Program-made: the position numbers and the translations under genes
NCBI GenBank assembly: GCA_900542825.1
Contig: UQOY01000019.1
Location: forward strand, 1 to 23,757
From: an uncultured Collinsella sp.
GTDB taxonomy: Bacteria > Actinomycetota > Coriobacteriia > Coriobacteriales > Coriobacteriaceae
Direction of reading: 5' to 3'
Length of the DNA stretch: 23,757 nt
In this document: positions 15,748 to 23,738 of the stretch, piece after piece
Layout: every line of letters begins with the position of its first letter
How positions within the stretch are numbered: position 1 is the first letter of the stretch
The notes under the pieces: model-generated
Databases searched by the model: none
Told to the model about the DNA's origin: nothing
The model's input: only the letters and a program-made list of their open reading frames with translations

Positions 15748-16938
15748 TTACTTTCGACGATATTCGTCGGCTAGTTGCTTCCAGGCGGGCAACGAATTGA
15801 CGATGGTCTCGTAGCTCACACAGTAGCCAAGGCGGAACCAGCCCGGCATGCCAAAGCTGTCCGACGGAACCGCAAGCACCTCATACTTCTTTGCACGCTC
15901 GCAAAACGCATTCGCATCGGGCTCGAGTGCCTTCACCCACAGGTAGAAAGCACCGTCCGGCTCAACATAGGTATAGCCGTAGTCCGCCAAGGCGTCGGTA
16001 AGCGCTGTGCGGTTGCGAGCATAGGCCTCGACATCACTCGGCTCATCGATACAATCGATAATCACGCGCTGGAAGAGCGCCGGTGCGCATACAAAACCCA
16101 GCGTACGGGCAGCACCCGCAACAGCCGGCATCAGACGGGCAGCCTGCGGATTGGTGTTGGGAACCAAGATCCAACCCACGCGCTCACCCGGCAGCGACAG
16201 CGACTTGGAATACGAATAGCACACGACGGTGTTCTCGTAGATCGAAGGCACCCAAGGCACCTCGGCACCGTACACGATCTCGCGGTACGGCTCATCCGAG
16301 ATGAGCATAATCGGATTCTCAGGATCACGCTGAGCGTTGGCCTCGCGCAAAACATTGGCCAGTCGCGCCAGCGTGTCGCGCGTATATACGGCACCGGTCG
16401 GGTTGTTGGGCGAGTCGATGATGACGGCCGCCGTCTTTTCGCTGATCGCCTTGAGCACGTTGTCCACGCTCAGCTGGAACGTGTCTTCATCGGCGAGCGC
16501 CTCGACACACGTGCAGCCGGCCTTCTCAATCCACACGCGATACTCCGGGAAGTACGGGGCGATAACGACAACCTCATCGCCCGGGTTCGTAACGGCGTTG
16601 AGCGTGCAGGTGAGCGAAGCCGCGGCACCCACCGTCATAAAGACGTCCTTGCCCTCATAGCTCGTGCCAAAGCGACGGTTGAGCGATTCGGCGACGGTCG
16701 CTCGACATTGCGGCAGGCCCGGTGCGGGGGTGTAGCCGTGCAGCTGGTCGCTCGGCAGCTCCAAGGCCTTCTTAATGGACTCCGCCACGGCAGCGGGCGC
16801 CGGAACACTCGGGTTGCCCAGCGAAAAATCGAATACGTTCTCCGCACCGATCTGTGCCTTGCGCTCAAGACCATAGCTAAAGATCTCGCGGATGATGGAG
16901 CTTTCCGCACCGCGAGCATACATAGTTTCGTTGATCAT
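15748..16938 (-). CDS. PLP-dependent class I/II aminotransferase
   Basis: This 396-residue fold-type I enzyme belongs to the aspartate-aminotransferase superfamily and should transfer an amino group between an amino acid and a 2-oxo acid in the cytosol. Visible features are the substrate-side loop DFSLGNPS, HGYTPAPGLP, SPNNPTG (176-182) with Asn179, Asp215 and Tyr218 (SDEPYRE), and Schiff-base Lys245 in SYSKSLSLPGERVGW with phosphate-binding Arg253. FRLGY near the C-terminus carries the carboxylate-binding Arg. AAGGGG lies five bases before the ATG. Substrate is not decidable; aspartate, alanine or aromatic amino acids are all possible. It is a single-gene unit. Confidence 0.92.
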   Translation of the reverse strand: MINETMYARGAESSIIREIFSYGLERKAQIGAENVFDFSLGNPSVPAPAAVAESIKKALELPSDQLHGYTPAPGLPQCRATVAESLNRRFGTSYEGKDVFMTVGAAASLTCTLNAVTNPGDEVVVIAPYFPEYRVWIEKAGCTCVEALADEDTFQLSVDNVLKAISEKTAAVIIDSPNNPTGAVYTRDTLARLANVLREANAQRDPENPIMLISDEPYREIVYGAEVPWVPSIYENTVVCYSYSKSLSLPGERVGWILVPNTNPQAARLMPAVAGAARTLGFVCAPALFQRVIIDCIDEPSDVEAYARNRTALTDALADYGYTYVEPDGAFYLWVKALEPDANAFCERAKKYEVLAVPSDSFGMPGWFRLGYCVSYETIVNSLPAWKQLADEYRRK

Positions 16939-16962
16939 CTGTTCCCCTTTCGCATAGGCGCT

Positions 16963-16968
16963 ATTGTA
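16963..16968 (-). promoter_or_regulatory. Candidate -10 box of the aminotransferase gene
   Basis: The minus strand reads TACAAT 24 bases upstream of the start codon. No good -35 is seen at 16-18 bases. Confidence 0.35.
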
Positions 16969-17024
16969 CGCTTTAGTCGAGCAAAGTACCGCAGCAATGC
17001 AGCCCGAAATTTATCGAAAAGCAA

Positions 17025-17086
17025 TGTTGATTGGGGACAGACTTAAATGCGTGAAAACGCTCATTTAAGTCTGTCCCCAATCAACA
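17025..17086. repeat. Long REP-like palindrome with GGGGACAG core and GAAA loop
   Basis: Two 25-base arms (17025-17049 and 17062-17086) are exact reverse complements and contain GGGGACAGACTTAAATG. The interior closes further as CGT-GAAA-ACG with two unpaired bases, giving a GNRA-type tetraloop. The core matches the REP-like repeats elsewhere in the window. It sits between the aminotransferase promoter and the ftsH terminator. Confidence 0.85.
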
Positions 17087-17111
17087 GACGGCCTCATATC
17101 GGCCAAAAGGA

Positions 17112-17143
17112 AAAGCCTCCGCAGGTTTCCCCGCGGAGGCTTT
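17112..17143 (-). terminator. ftsH: Intrinsic terminator after ftsH
   Basis: AAAGCCTCCGC (17112-17122) pairs perfectly with GCGGAGGCTTT (17133-17143) around a ten-base loop. On the minus strand it is followed by TCCTTTTGG. It lies 12 bases after the ftsH stop. Confidence 0.88.
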
Positions 17144-17154
17144 CGCCACAAAGA

Positions 17155-19299
17155 CTATTTGTCGGCCTCGGTGTCGACGTCGGCATCGACGTTGGCGGCG
17201 CAGTCATCGCCGGCGTCATTGGATACGGCTTCGGTATCCTCCTGCATGGCCGCCTGCGCAAAAGCTGCGGCATCAGCCGCCAGCTCCTCCTCGCTCATGC
17301 GAGGCGCGCGCTTCTTGGTCGGCATACCGGCCGCCTTGGCATTGCGTTCCTCCTTGGCCGCCAGGATATCGCCCTCGCGCTCAAGGTAGGCATCCCACTC
17401 GTTGTCGAGCAGGGCATTCACGGCGTCGCCCTCGACGGTCTCGCGCTCAAGCAGCACCTTCGCCATCAGATCGAGTTGATCGCGACGGGCATCCAAAATC
17501 TCGACCGCACGGCGATGGGCTTCGCGCATGATGCGCTGAACCTCGATATCGATGCGGCGCGCCGTCTCCTCGGAGTAATCCTGGTGATCGGCGTAATCGC
17601 GACCAAGGAACACCTGATGCTGCGCCTCGCCAAACACTTGCGTGCCCAGCTCCTCGCTCATGCCCAGACGCGTTACCATCTCGCGTGCCATCTTAGTCGC
17701 GCGCTCCAGGTCGTTGCTCGCGCCCGACGTGATGTCATCGCACATGAGCTCCTCGGCGACGCGGCCGCCCAAGAACACGGCAAGCTCGTCGAGCATCTCG
17801 TTCTTGGTCTTGAGGAAGTGATCCTCCTGCGGAAGCTGCAACGTGTAGCCCAGAGCCTGGCCGCGGCTGACAATCGAAATCTTATGAACCGGATCGGAGT
17901 GCTCCAGGATGTGACCCACCAGAGCATGGCCGCTCTCATGGTAGGCAATCGTGGTGCGCTCGGCTTCGGTCATCACGCGACCCTTGCGTTGCGGTCCGGC
18001 AATCACGCGCTCCATCGACTCCTCGACCTCGTCCATCGAGATCACGGAACGATGACGGCGAGCGGCCAGCAGCGCAGACTCGTTGAGCAGGTTCGCCAAA
18101 TCGGCACCGGTAAAGCCAACGGTCATCTGGGCGAGCTTCTCAAACTTAACGTCCTCGTCCATCGGCTTGTTCTCGGCATGCACGCGCAAGATCTGCTCGC
18201 GGCCCTTTACGTCCGGACGGTCGACCGTAACCTGGCGGTCAAAACGACCGGGGCGCAGCAATGCCGGGTCCAGAATATCGGGGCGGTTGGTTGCGGCGAT
18301 CAGGATGACCGACTCGCTTTCCTCAAAACCGTCCATCTCGACCAGCAGCTGATTGAGCGTCTGCTCGCGCTCGTCGTGACCGCCGCCCAGACCGGCTCCG
18401 CGCTGACGTCCCACGGCATCGATCTCATCAATAAAGATGATCGACGGAGCCTGGGACTTGGCCTCCTTAAAGAGGTCGCGCACGCGGCTGGCGCCGACGC
18501 CCACGAACATCTCGACAAAGTCAGAACCCGAGATGCTAAAGAACGGCACGCCTGCCTCGCCGGCAACGGCCTTAGCCAGCAGCGTCTTACCGGTACCCGG
18601 AGGGCCCACCAGCAAAACGCCGCGCGGAATCTTGGCACCCAGTTTGCGATAGCGGTCCGGATCGCTCAGGAAGTCGCGAATCTCCTCGAGCTCCTCGACG
18701 GCCTCATCCACGCCGGCAACGTCCTCGAACTTGACCTTGGGACGCGTAGCCTCGTTGGTCTTGGCATTGGTCTTGCCAAACTGCATGTTCCTATTATTGG
18801 CGCCCATCATCTGGCGCATAAAGTAGAACATGATGGCGATCAGGGCAATCGTCGGCAGCACGCTCATCGCCAAGTCACCCCAAAAATCGGGGTCGTTGGT
18901 GTTGACGATATACTTGGTGTCAGGGTGCTCCGCCATGAGCTCGGCAAGCGAATCGGAGCCGACATAGGTCGAGGAAAAGCTCTTGAGCTCACTCGTGTCG
19001 CCCTTGTCCTTTTTCGTCTTCCAGTAATGACCCGACACGCTTCCGTCTTGAACCGTATAGGTCAAATCTTCGACGCGATCCTGCTTAATGGCGCTGACCA
19101 TCTCGCTCGTCGCGAGCTTAACGGTATTGCTGGAGTTGGCAAAGCCGGAGCCCATATTAAAGAAGGCATAGCCCAGAAGCGCGCAAGCTAAAAGAAAATA
19201 CAGCCAGCCCGTACGCGTGGGCTTCTTGCCTCCGGGCATCCCCGGAATCTTTGGGTCCCGGGGAGTCTGGGAATTATTGTCGTTACGGTCGTCGGGCAT
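17155..19299 (-). CDS. ftsH: ATP-dependent zinc metalloprotease FtsH
   Basis: FtsH is a hexameric membrane AAA+ protease that degrades misfolded membrane proteins and short-lived regulators. The 714-residue protein has a first membrane segment (about 32-48), an extracytoplasmic domain and a second segment (about 144-162). The AAA domain has Walker A GPPGTGKT (232-239), Walker B IIFIDE (287-292) and the arginine-finger region 338-355. The zinc site is HESGH (454-458). The C-terminus is a short Ala/Asp-rich acidic tail. The start at 19299 lies one base after the hpt stop; GGAGG is 12 bases upstream, so coupling to hpt translation is likely. It is the last gene of tilS-hpt-ftsH, an order common in Gram-positive bacteria. 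Confidence 0.97.
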   Translation of the reverse strand: MPDDRNDNNSQTPRDPKIPGMPGGKKPTRTGWLYFLLACALLGYAFFNMGSGFANSSNTVKLATSEMVSAIKQDRVEDLTYTVQDGSVSGHYWKTKKDKGDTSELKSFSSTYVGSDSLAELMAEHPDTKYIVNTNDPDFWGDLAMSVLPTIALIAIMFYFMRQMMGANNRNMQFGKTNAKTNEATRPKVKFEDVAGVDEAVEELEEIRDFLSDPDRYRKLGAKIPRGVLLVGPPGTGKTLLAKAVAGEAGVPFFSISGSDFVEMFVGVGASRVRDLFKEAKSQAPSIIFIDEIDAVGRQRGAGLGGGHDEREQTLNQLLVEMDGFEESESVILIAATNRPDILDPALLRPGRFDRQVTVDRPDVKGREQILRVHAENKPMDEDVKFEKLAQMTVGFTGADLANLLNESALLAARRHRSVISMDEVEESMERVIAGPQRKGRVMTEAERTTIAYHESGHALVGHILEHSDPVHKISIVSRGQALGYTLQLPQEDHFLKTKNEMLDELAVFLGGRVAEELMCDDITSGASNDLERATKMAREMVTRLGMSEELGTQVFGEAQHQVFLGRDYADHQDYSEETARRIDIEVQRIMREAHRRAVEILDARRDQLDLMAKVLLERETVEGDAVNALLDNEWDAYLEREGDILAAKEERNAKAAGMPTKKRAPRMSEEELAADAAAFAQAAMQEDTEAVSNDAGDDCAANVDADVDTEADK

Positions 19300-19300
19300 C

Positions 19301-19849
19301 TTACGAATAAACCTCCGGTTTCAAAATGCCCAGATACGGAAGGTTGCGATAGCGCTCGGCATAGTCGAGGCCGTAGCCCACCACAAAGGCATCGGGGCAA
19401 TGGGTTCCAACATACTTGGGTGTGATGGCCGAGGTACGGTCCTCAACGTCCTTCCACAGGAAGGCAGCGACCTCCAGCGAAGCGGGCTTGCGGCTCTTGA
19501 GGTTCTTCATCAGGTACTTGAGGGTCAGGCCCGAGTCCAGAATGTCCTCGACGATCAGCACGTCGCGACCACGGATGTCGATATCCAGGTCCTTAATGAT
19601 ACGCACGATGCCCGAAGACTTCACACCGTCGCCATAGCTCGAAACAGCCATGAAATCGATGTTGGTCGGCAGCTCAATCTTGCGCATCAGGTCGCCCATA
19701 AAGACAACGGCGCCGCGCAGAACCGCGATCAGCACCAGATCCTTACCCGCGTAGTCGCGCGTAATCTCCTCGCCCAGGCGAGAAACGATACCGTCGATAT
19801 CCTCCTGCGTAAACAGAACCTTCTCGATATCCGGATGTTGAGAAGCCAT
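19301..19849 (-). CDS. hpt: Hypoxanthine phosphoribosyltransferase
   Basis: The enzyme salvages hypoxanthine (and usually guanine) with PRPP to IMP or GMP. The 182-residue protein has normal length. It shows the PPi loop AVLRGAV, the flexible-loop Ser-Tyr pair (SSYGDG, 70-75), the PRPP motif VLIVEDILDSGLTL (97-110) with Glu101/Asp102, and the C-terminal VVGYGLDYAERYRNLPYLG. AAAGGG lies five bases before the ATG. It is 148 bases downstream of tilS and is followed by ftsH after one base. The gap to tilS holds a hairpin and a possible promoter, so hpt-ftsH may be transcribed separately as well. Confidence 0.96.
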   Translation of the reverse strand: MASQHPDIEKVLFTQEDIDGIVSRLGEEITRDYAGKDLVLIAVLRGAVVFMGDLMRKIELPTNIDFMAVSSYGDGVKSSGIVRIIKDLDIDIRGRDVLIVEDILDSGLTLKYLMKNLKSRKPASLEVAAFLWKDVEDRTSAITPKYVGTHCPDAFVVGYGLDYAERYRNLPYLGILKPEVYS

Positions 19850-19906
19850 GACAACCCTTTCTTGTGCTTAATCGCCCACACACCGCCGTATGGACGCGAA
19901 CTACAC

Positions 19907-19936
19907 ATTCTAGCAGCGCACGGGGTATATTTTCCA
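19907..19936 (-). promoter_or_regulatory. hpt: Candidate internal promoter for hpt-ftsH
   Basis: On the minus strand TGGAAA (plus 19931-19936) and TAGAAT (plus 19907-19912) are 18 bases apart. They match consensus at four and five of six bases. The site lies between the tilS stop and the hpt start. Confidence 0.4.
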
Positions 19937-19937
19937 G

Positions 19938-19958
19938 CCCGCGCACCATCAGCGCGGG
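19938..19958 (-). terminator. tilS: Hairpin after tilS
   Basis: CCCGCGC (19938-19944) pairs with GCGCGGG (19952-19958) around a seven-base loop. On the minus strand it is followed by TGGAAAATATA, not a clear T-tract. It may attenuate read-through from tilS to hpt. Confidence 0.4.
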
Positions 19959-19997
19959 AATACCGTCAACGCCGCACAGAATAGCTGGTGCGAGGGG

Positions 19998-21536
19998 CTA
20001 ATCCGCATCAACCACGCGAAGCAGATAGGCCACACGCGTCGCCGCCGTGCACTTAAAACGTTCGTCCGCGCGAACTCCGGCGACCCACACCACGGTACCC
20101 CCCGGCGCCGTCCTCACCATGGGCACGCCGGCGCGCTCGGAAACGGGAATGCGAGCCTCTCCTAGCAAGTCGGATACCTTCTTGCTTCGGCCACTCATCC
20201 CTAACGGGCACATCACGTCTCCCGGTGCGGGACCGTCCACCCACAGGCGCGCCAATCGCGCCTCTGCAGGGACCTCGCCACGCGAGCCCGCCAGGATCCG
20301 CTCACTATCGCTGTCGGCAAAACCCAGGGCAGCCGCGTCTACCAAAGCCGTCACTTCCCCGGCAGCCGCAAGCTCACGGGCGCGGCGCACGATATCGCAT
20401 CCCGGTTCAACGGCCATCGGCTCTGCGACCAGCATGCGTCCCCCGCCCAACGGCAAACGACCGGGTATGGTAACCCAGTCCGCAACCAGGCCCTCACGAG
20501 CCGCCGGCGCCTTAAACGCCAGCATGCCAAACTCGACGCGCGCGTCAATTCCCGCCGGAAGCGTGACCGAGCCTGCGCCCTCGGCAACGCAGGAAAGGAC
20601 TCGCTCCACATGTCGCATCTCTGGACGAGCGTCCGGATCGATGCGTTTAATCGCCAGTCGCACGATGCGCCGCGCGATTACCACCTCGGCCGCAGCAAGG
20701 CGTCTGGCATCGAGCACTAGCGCGCCCGCCGCCTCCTTGCGCAGGCAGCTTCGAAACGCCTGCGCCGACAGCTGGGATAGAAACGCGTCTTCGTCACCCA
20801 AGATCTCACAGGCGGCGCCAATCGTCTTGCACACGCTCGCATTACGCTGTGCCACCACTGGCATTACCCGATGGCGCACGTAGTTTCGCAGATACGAGAT
20901 ATCCTCATTGCTCTCGTCCTCACGCCACGGCTGACCATGTACCTGTAGATAGCCCACTAGCTCGCCATGAGTTAGGTCGAGCAAGGGGCGCACCACGATA
21001 TTCCTTCGACGGGGAATGCTCGAAAGCCCAGCCGGACCCGACCCCTTAATGGCGTTCATCAAAAATGTTTCCGCGCGGTCCGAAGAGGTATGGGCAGTAC
21101 AGATGCGCGCCGCCGTTCTCGGCGCCCCCGTCTTGGCACATAGTTCGCGAACATACCTTCGCGCCGCTGCATAACGCACCTCGCGCGCAGCCGCCTCGAT
21201 ATTGCCCGACTCCCTATCAAAATAAGCGTGCTCAACGCACAGCGGCAAACCATATTGCGCGCAAAGCTCACGCACAAAGGCCTCATCGCCGTCGGACGCC
21301 TCGCCTCGCAGATGATGGTTTACGTGCAGCACATGCAGGCGCTCGCGAGCAATGGGGGCAACGCCGCGTCCGTCTTGGATATCCAGCTTTGATGTGCACG
21401 CCATAAGAAGCAGTGCCGTCGAGTCCGCACCGCCTGATACCATGAGCACGACAGGAGCAGCCTGCTGCCTCGTCCGGGTCTCATTGACTGCCCCAGGCAC
21501 GGCATGGTGTCCGTAATGCTGTGATACCGTTGGCAT
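19998..21536 (-). CDS. tilS: tRNA(Ile)-lysidine synthase
   Basis: TilS attaches lysine to C34 of the CAU anticodon of tRNA-Ile2, changing its decoding from AUG to AUA; it is normally essential. The 512-residue protein has the PP-loop SGGADST (34-40), LHVNHHLRGEASDGDEAFV, HTSSDRAETFLMNAIKGSG, and RPLLDLTHGELVGYL typical of the N-terminal ATPase domain. A long central region and a C-terminal domain with GRSKKVSDLLGEARIP follow. That is the TilS C-terminal substrate-binding motif. GGAGGA five bases upstream supports the start at 21536. It is divergent from the walJ-type gene across 48 bases and leads the tilS-hpt-ftsH cluster. Confidence 0.93.
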   Translation of the reverse strand: MPTVSQHYGHHAVPGAVNETRTRQQAAPVVLMVSGGADSTALLLMACTSKLDIQDGRGVAPIARERLHVLHVNHHLRGEASDGDEAFVRELCAQYGLPLCVEHAYFDRESGNIEAAAREVRYAAARRYVRELCAKTGAPRTAARICTAHTSSDRAETFLMNAIKGSGPAGLSSIPRRRNIVVRPLLDLTHGELVGYLQVHGQPWREDESNEDISYLRNYVRHRVMPVVAQRNASVCKTIGAACEILGDEDAFLSQLSAQAFRSCLRKEAAGALVLDARRLAAAEVVIARRIVRLAIKRIDPDARPEMRHVERVLSCVAEGAGSVTLPAGIDARVEFGMLAFKAPAAREGLVADWVTIPGRLPLGGGRMLVAEPMAVEPGCDIVRRARELAAAGEVTALVDAAALGFADSDSERILAGSRGEVPAEARLARLWVDGPAPGDVMCPLGMSGRSKKVSDLLGEARIPVSERAGVPMVRTAPGGTVVWVAGVRADERFKCTAATRVAYLLRVVDAD

Positions 21537-21564
21537 TTGCTTCCTCCTCTATTCGTCCGCACCC

Positions 21565-21570
21565 ATTGTA
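21565..21570 (-). promoter_or_regulatory. tilS: Candidate -10 box of tilS
   Basis: The minus strand reads TACAAT in the 48-base gap between tilS and the divergent metallo-hydrolase gene. Any -35 would lie inside the first codons of that gene. GAGACA 15 bases upstream is only a weak match. Confidence 0.4.
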
Positions 21571-21584
21571 TCCTTTGGAATCTT

Positions 21585-22394
21585 ATGTCTCGTCTGCACC
21601 TTCATATCCTCGGCAGTGGCTCTAAAGGCAACTGCGCACTCATCGAGGGCCCGCAGGGGCTCATTATGATCGACGACGGACTGTCTCGCCGCGAGACGCT
21701 CAAACGTATGGCGGAGCTCGGCCTTTCGACAGACGACGTGTCCGCCCTTGTTGTCACCCATGAGCACAGCGACCACATTAAGGGGCTTGAAGTGTGGTGT
21801 AAGCATTGGAATGGCCCGGTCTTTTCCAGCAGAGGCACACTCGCATCAAAAGAAAGCCTCGCACATCTGCCTGTTGAAGAATTCGACCCAGGCGACATCC
21901 TCGCTATTGCCGGAGTCCACATTCGAACGTATTCGACATCCCACGACGTCGTCAATCCCGTCGGCTACCGGTTTGACGCTCAGGGTGATTCGATTGGCTT
22001 TGCTACCGACACCGGCGAGTTATCAAAGCATGCCATCGATACGCTCAAGGACTGTCGCATTCTCGCACTCGAAAGCAACCACGATGTAGCGATGCTGCGT
22101 CAAGGAGACTATCCTCGCTTTCTTCAGGAACGTATTCTGTCTGCAAAAGGGCATCTCTCCAACGATCAGGCCGCCGATGCCGCACGCGCGCTGGTAACAG
22201 ATCGCACCGAGCAGCTTATCGCGATGCACATTAGCAAAGACAACAATCGCCCAAGCCTAACCGTCAAAAGCTACGCAAGCTCCCTCGGCGCAACACTCGA
22301 CAACGAGCTTGGCAGCTCCGCCACCCGCGTTCAGGGGCTGCGTAAACTCACAATACGTCCCGCCGGGCAATATCGGCCCATGACCATTCAGTAG
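21585..22394 (+). CDS. walJ: Metallo-beta-lactamase-fold hydrolase, WalJ/YycJ type
   Basis: The 269-residue protein begins LHLHILGSGSKGNCALIE, the typical YycJ/WalJ opening. It has the metal motif HEHSDH (59-64), then His120 (TSHD), Asp142 (ATDTGE) and His215 in MHISKDNNRP. YycJ proteins are cytosolic and linked to the WalRK system and to DNA replication or repair; nuclease activity has been proposed. Here no walR, walK or walH is nearby. The ATG at 21585 is chosen because it opens the conserved strand; its ribosome site (TTGGAA) is weak. The frame is open for 16 codons further upstream without support. It is followed by a terminator. Confidence 0.88.
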   Translation: MSRLHLHILGSGSKGNCALIEGPQGLIMIDDGLSRRETLKRMAELGLSTDDVSALVVTHEHSDHIKGLEVWCKHWNGPVFSSRGTLASKESLAHLPVEEFDPGDILAIAGVHIRTYSTSHDVVNPVGYRFDAQGDSIGFATDTGELSKHAIDTLKDCRILALESNHDVAMLRQGDYPRFLQERILSAKGHLSNDQAADAARALVTDRTEQLIAMHISKDNNRPSLTVKSYASSLGATLDNELGSSATRVQGLRKLTIRPAGQYRPMTIQ

Positions 22395-22409
22395 GCCAGC
22401 TCAAATAAA

Positions 22410-22441
22410 AAGGGGACCGGGAATCACTTCCCGGCCCCCTT
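22410..22441. terminator. Bidirectional terminator between walJ-type and hsp20 genes
   Basis: AAGGGGACCGGGAA (22410-22423) pairs with TTCCCGGCCCCCTT (22428-22441) with one mismatch and a four-base loop. A-rich and T-rich edges fit use by both convergent genes. Confidence 0.85.
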
Positions 22442-22473
22442 AACCCAGGCACCGATGCAAATAGCCGATAGGC

Positions 22474-22905
22474 TTAGTCGATGGAAATCTTCGTAACGTT
22501 CTTCTTCTCGACAATCTTAGGAACCGTAACGGTAAGAATGCCGTCAGCGTACTTTGCAGAAAGACCCTCGCTCGAAGCATCCTTCAGGTACACACCGCGC
22601 GTCGCGCTGTACGAACTAAACTCCTTCTGCAGGAAGTTCTTACCCTCGTTCTCCTCGTCTTCCTCGACATTCACGCTAATGGACAGACGGCCCTCGTTAA
22701 GCTCGACATCAATATCGTCCTTGGCGACGCCGGTCAGATAAGCCTTGACCTCATAGCCATCGCCCTTATCCTCAACGTCAACGGGGAACGCCTTAGAGGC
22801 AATCGAGCTGTTCGCTAGGTCGCTCATATCGTCAAAGAGATCAAACAACGAGCTAGCAGAGGGACGAACACCAAAAACCGAACGATAAGGAACCATGCTT
22901 GCCAT
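22474..22905 (-). CDS. Small heat-shock protein, Hsp20/alpha-crystallin family
   Basis: This 143-residue holdase-type chaperone binds unfolding proteins without ATP and forms oligomers. The alpha-crystallin domain runs from about FPVDVEDKGDGYEVKAYL (residues near 40-57) to the C-terminal beta-strand. It includes LTGVAKDDIDVELNEGRLSI and GVYLKDASSEGLSAKYADGIL, the latter holding the conserved A-x-x-x-n-GvL motif (here AKYADGIL). The C-terminus VTVPKIVEK lacks an obvious IxI anchor until VTKISID. AAGGAG eight bases upstream supports the ATG at 22905; the in-frame reading to 22938 is rejected. It is a single gene with a long AT-rich promoter region. Confidence 0.93.
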   Translation of the reverse strand: MASMVPYRSVFGVRPSASSLFDLFDDMSDLANSSIASKAFPVDVEDKGDGYEVKAYLTGVAKDDIDVELNEGRLSISVNVEEDEENEGKNFLQKEFSSYSATRGVYLKDASSEGLSAKYADGILTVTVPKIVEKKNVTKISID

Positions 22906-23043
22906 GACTACCACTCCTTTAAGGGACTGCCGAGCCATCTTCTAGGTGGCAGGGACTTCTTTTGACGCTCTAATATATGCCCATCCATTTCTTATATATA
23001 CATTTTGATATAAAGTTTTTTAAGTCTCTTTCTATAAGCATAT

Positions 23044-23100
23044 CTAAGTCTGGACGACTAAGGTTTTAACGAGGTTAAGGTTCTTTGAACCGTGCCTTAA
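23044..23100. promoter_or_regulatory. Inverted repeats in the hsp20/hypothetical-gene intergenic region
   Basis: The 278-base gap (22906-23183) is AT-rich and gene-free. It contains CTAAGTC-TGGAC-GACTAAG (23044-23062, six of seven pairs), GGTTC-TTT-GAACC (23079-23091, perfect) and TTAAGG...CCTTAA (23075-23100). None matches CIRCE, and the match to the HspR site (CTTGAGT-N7-ACTCAAG) is poor. They are candidate sites for a heat-shock or other regulator. Confidence 0.4.
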
Positions 23101-23116
23101 ATACCATATACGCGGT

Positions 23117-23145
23117 CTGTCAAAACGAAGCGGTGGGCTTACAAT
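23117..23145 (+). promoter_or_regulatory. Candidate promoter of the C-terminal-anchored hypothetical gene
   Basis: CTGTCA (23117-23122) and TACAAT (23140-23145) are separated by 17 bases, placing the transcript start about 30 bases before the ATG at 23184. Confidence 0.5.
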
Positions 23146-23183
23146 GAGCGCATACAAGTTGTTAATGACAATCTAAGGGCATC

Positions 23184-23654
23184 ATGGACGATCAGACCTC
23201 CGACAATTCGTATGAGCCGCTGCAGAACAATAGTTCTGTCCATCCACAGCCCATGCGCTACCATCGTCCCCATATTTCCCAAGATCCTATTGACGATGCA
23301 GAGCCTGAGTATGTAACTCGCAATCGTTATCAAACCCTTGAAGAAGTTCAATCAGGTCGCAGACACATGGGAGTCGCCTCGAGCGATCCGGTGTATCTCA
23401 AAGATGCCCCCTTATCCAAGAACAGCGCATGCAGCCAGGAGCAAACACAGACACCCACCAAGCAACATCGTAGAGGGCCCCGTCCCAAGCAAACTCTAAC
23501 GCATTCCGCCCGCTATCTTGAGACGCCCAAGCAGGGGAAATCGATATTTACATCGTCAAACAGACGGCGCAAACGGCACCGTCTCCAAATGGCGCTCTTA
23601 ATCATTGCCGTCATGGCAATCGCGCTGGTCATTCATTTTATTTTTTTCAAATAG
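23184..23654 (+). CDS. Hypothetical protein with a C-terminal membrane anchor
   Basis: I do not recognise this 156-residue protein. Residues 1 to about 125 are hydrophilic and look disordered, rich in Gln, Asn, Pro, Ser and His, with no domain visible. A basic patch SSNRRRKRHRLQ (about 124-135) is followed by one hydrophobic segment (about 136-154, MALLIIAVMAIALVIHFIF) and ends in Lys. That is the layout of a tail-anchored protein with a cytoplasmic N-terminus by the positive-inside rule. TAAGGG lies four bases before the ATG. It has its own promoter and terminator and diverges from hsp20. A role at the envelope is only a guess. Confidence 0.75.
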   Translation: MDDQTSDNSYEPLQNNSSVHPQPMRYHRPHISQDPIDDAEPEYVTRNRYQTLEEVQSGRRHMGVASSDPVYLKDAPLSKNSACSQEQTQTPTKQHRRGPRPKQTLTHSARYLETPKQGKSIFTSSNRRRKRHRLQMALLIIAVMAIALVIHFIFFK

Positions 23655-23708
23655 AGAAGGCTATTAAGCCATAGAGGCGTTTAGCTCATATCGACCAAAC
23701 GCAATCAG

Positions 23709-23738
23709 AACCACCCTTAAAAAGGGTGGTTTGCTCTT
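23709..23738 (+). terminator. Intrinsic terminator near the right edge
   Basis: AACCACCCTT (23709-23718) pairs perfectly with AAGGGTGGTT (23722-23731) around AAA, followed by TGCTCTT. It ends the hypothetical gene 55 bases after its stop. A weaker stem GCGTTT...AAACGC (23677-23702) precedes it. Confidence 0.75.

Noticed and set aside
17047..19191. A 714-codon plus-strand frame starting inside the palindrome at 17025-17086
   Set aside because: It is the antisense shadow of ftsH and its ATG lies in the hairpin with no ribosome site.
22906..23183. CIRCE or canonical HspR (HAIR) operator upstream of hsp20
   Set aside because: Neither TTAGCACTC-N9-GAGTGCTAA nor a good CTTGAGT-N7-ACTCAAG match was found by eye.
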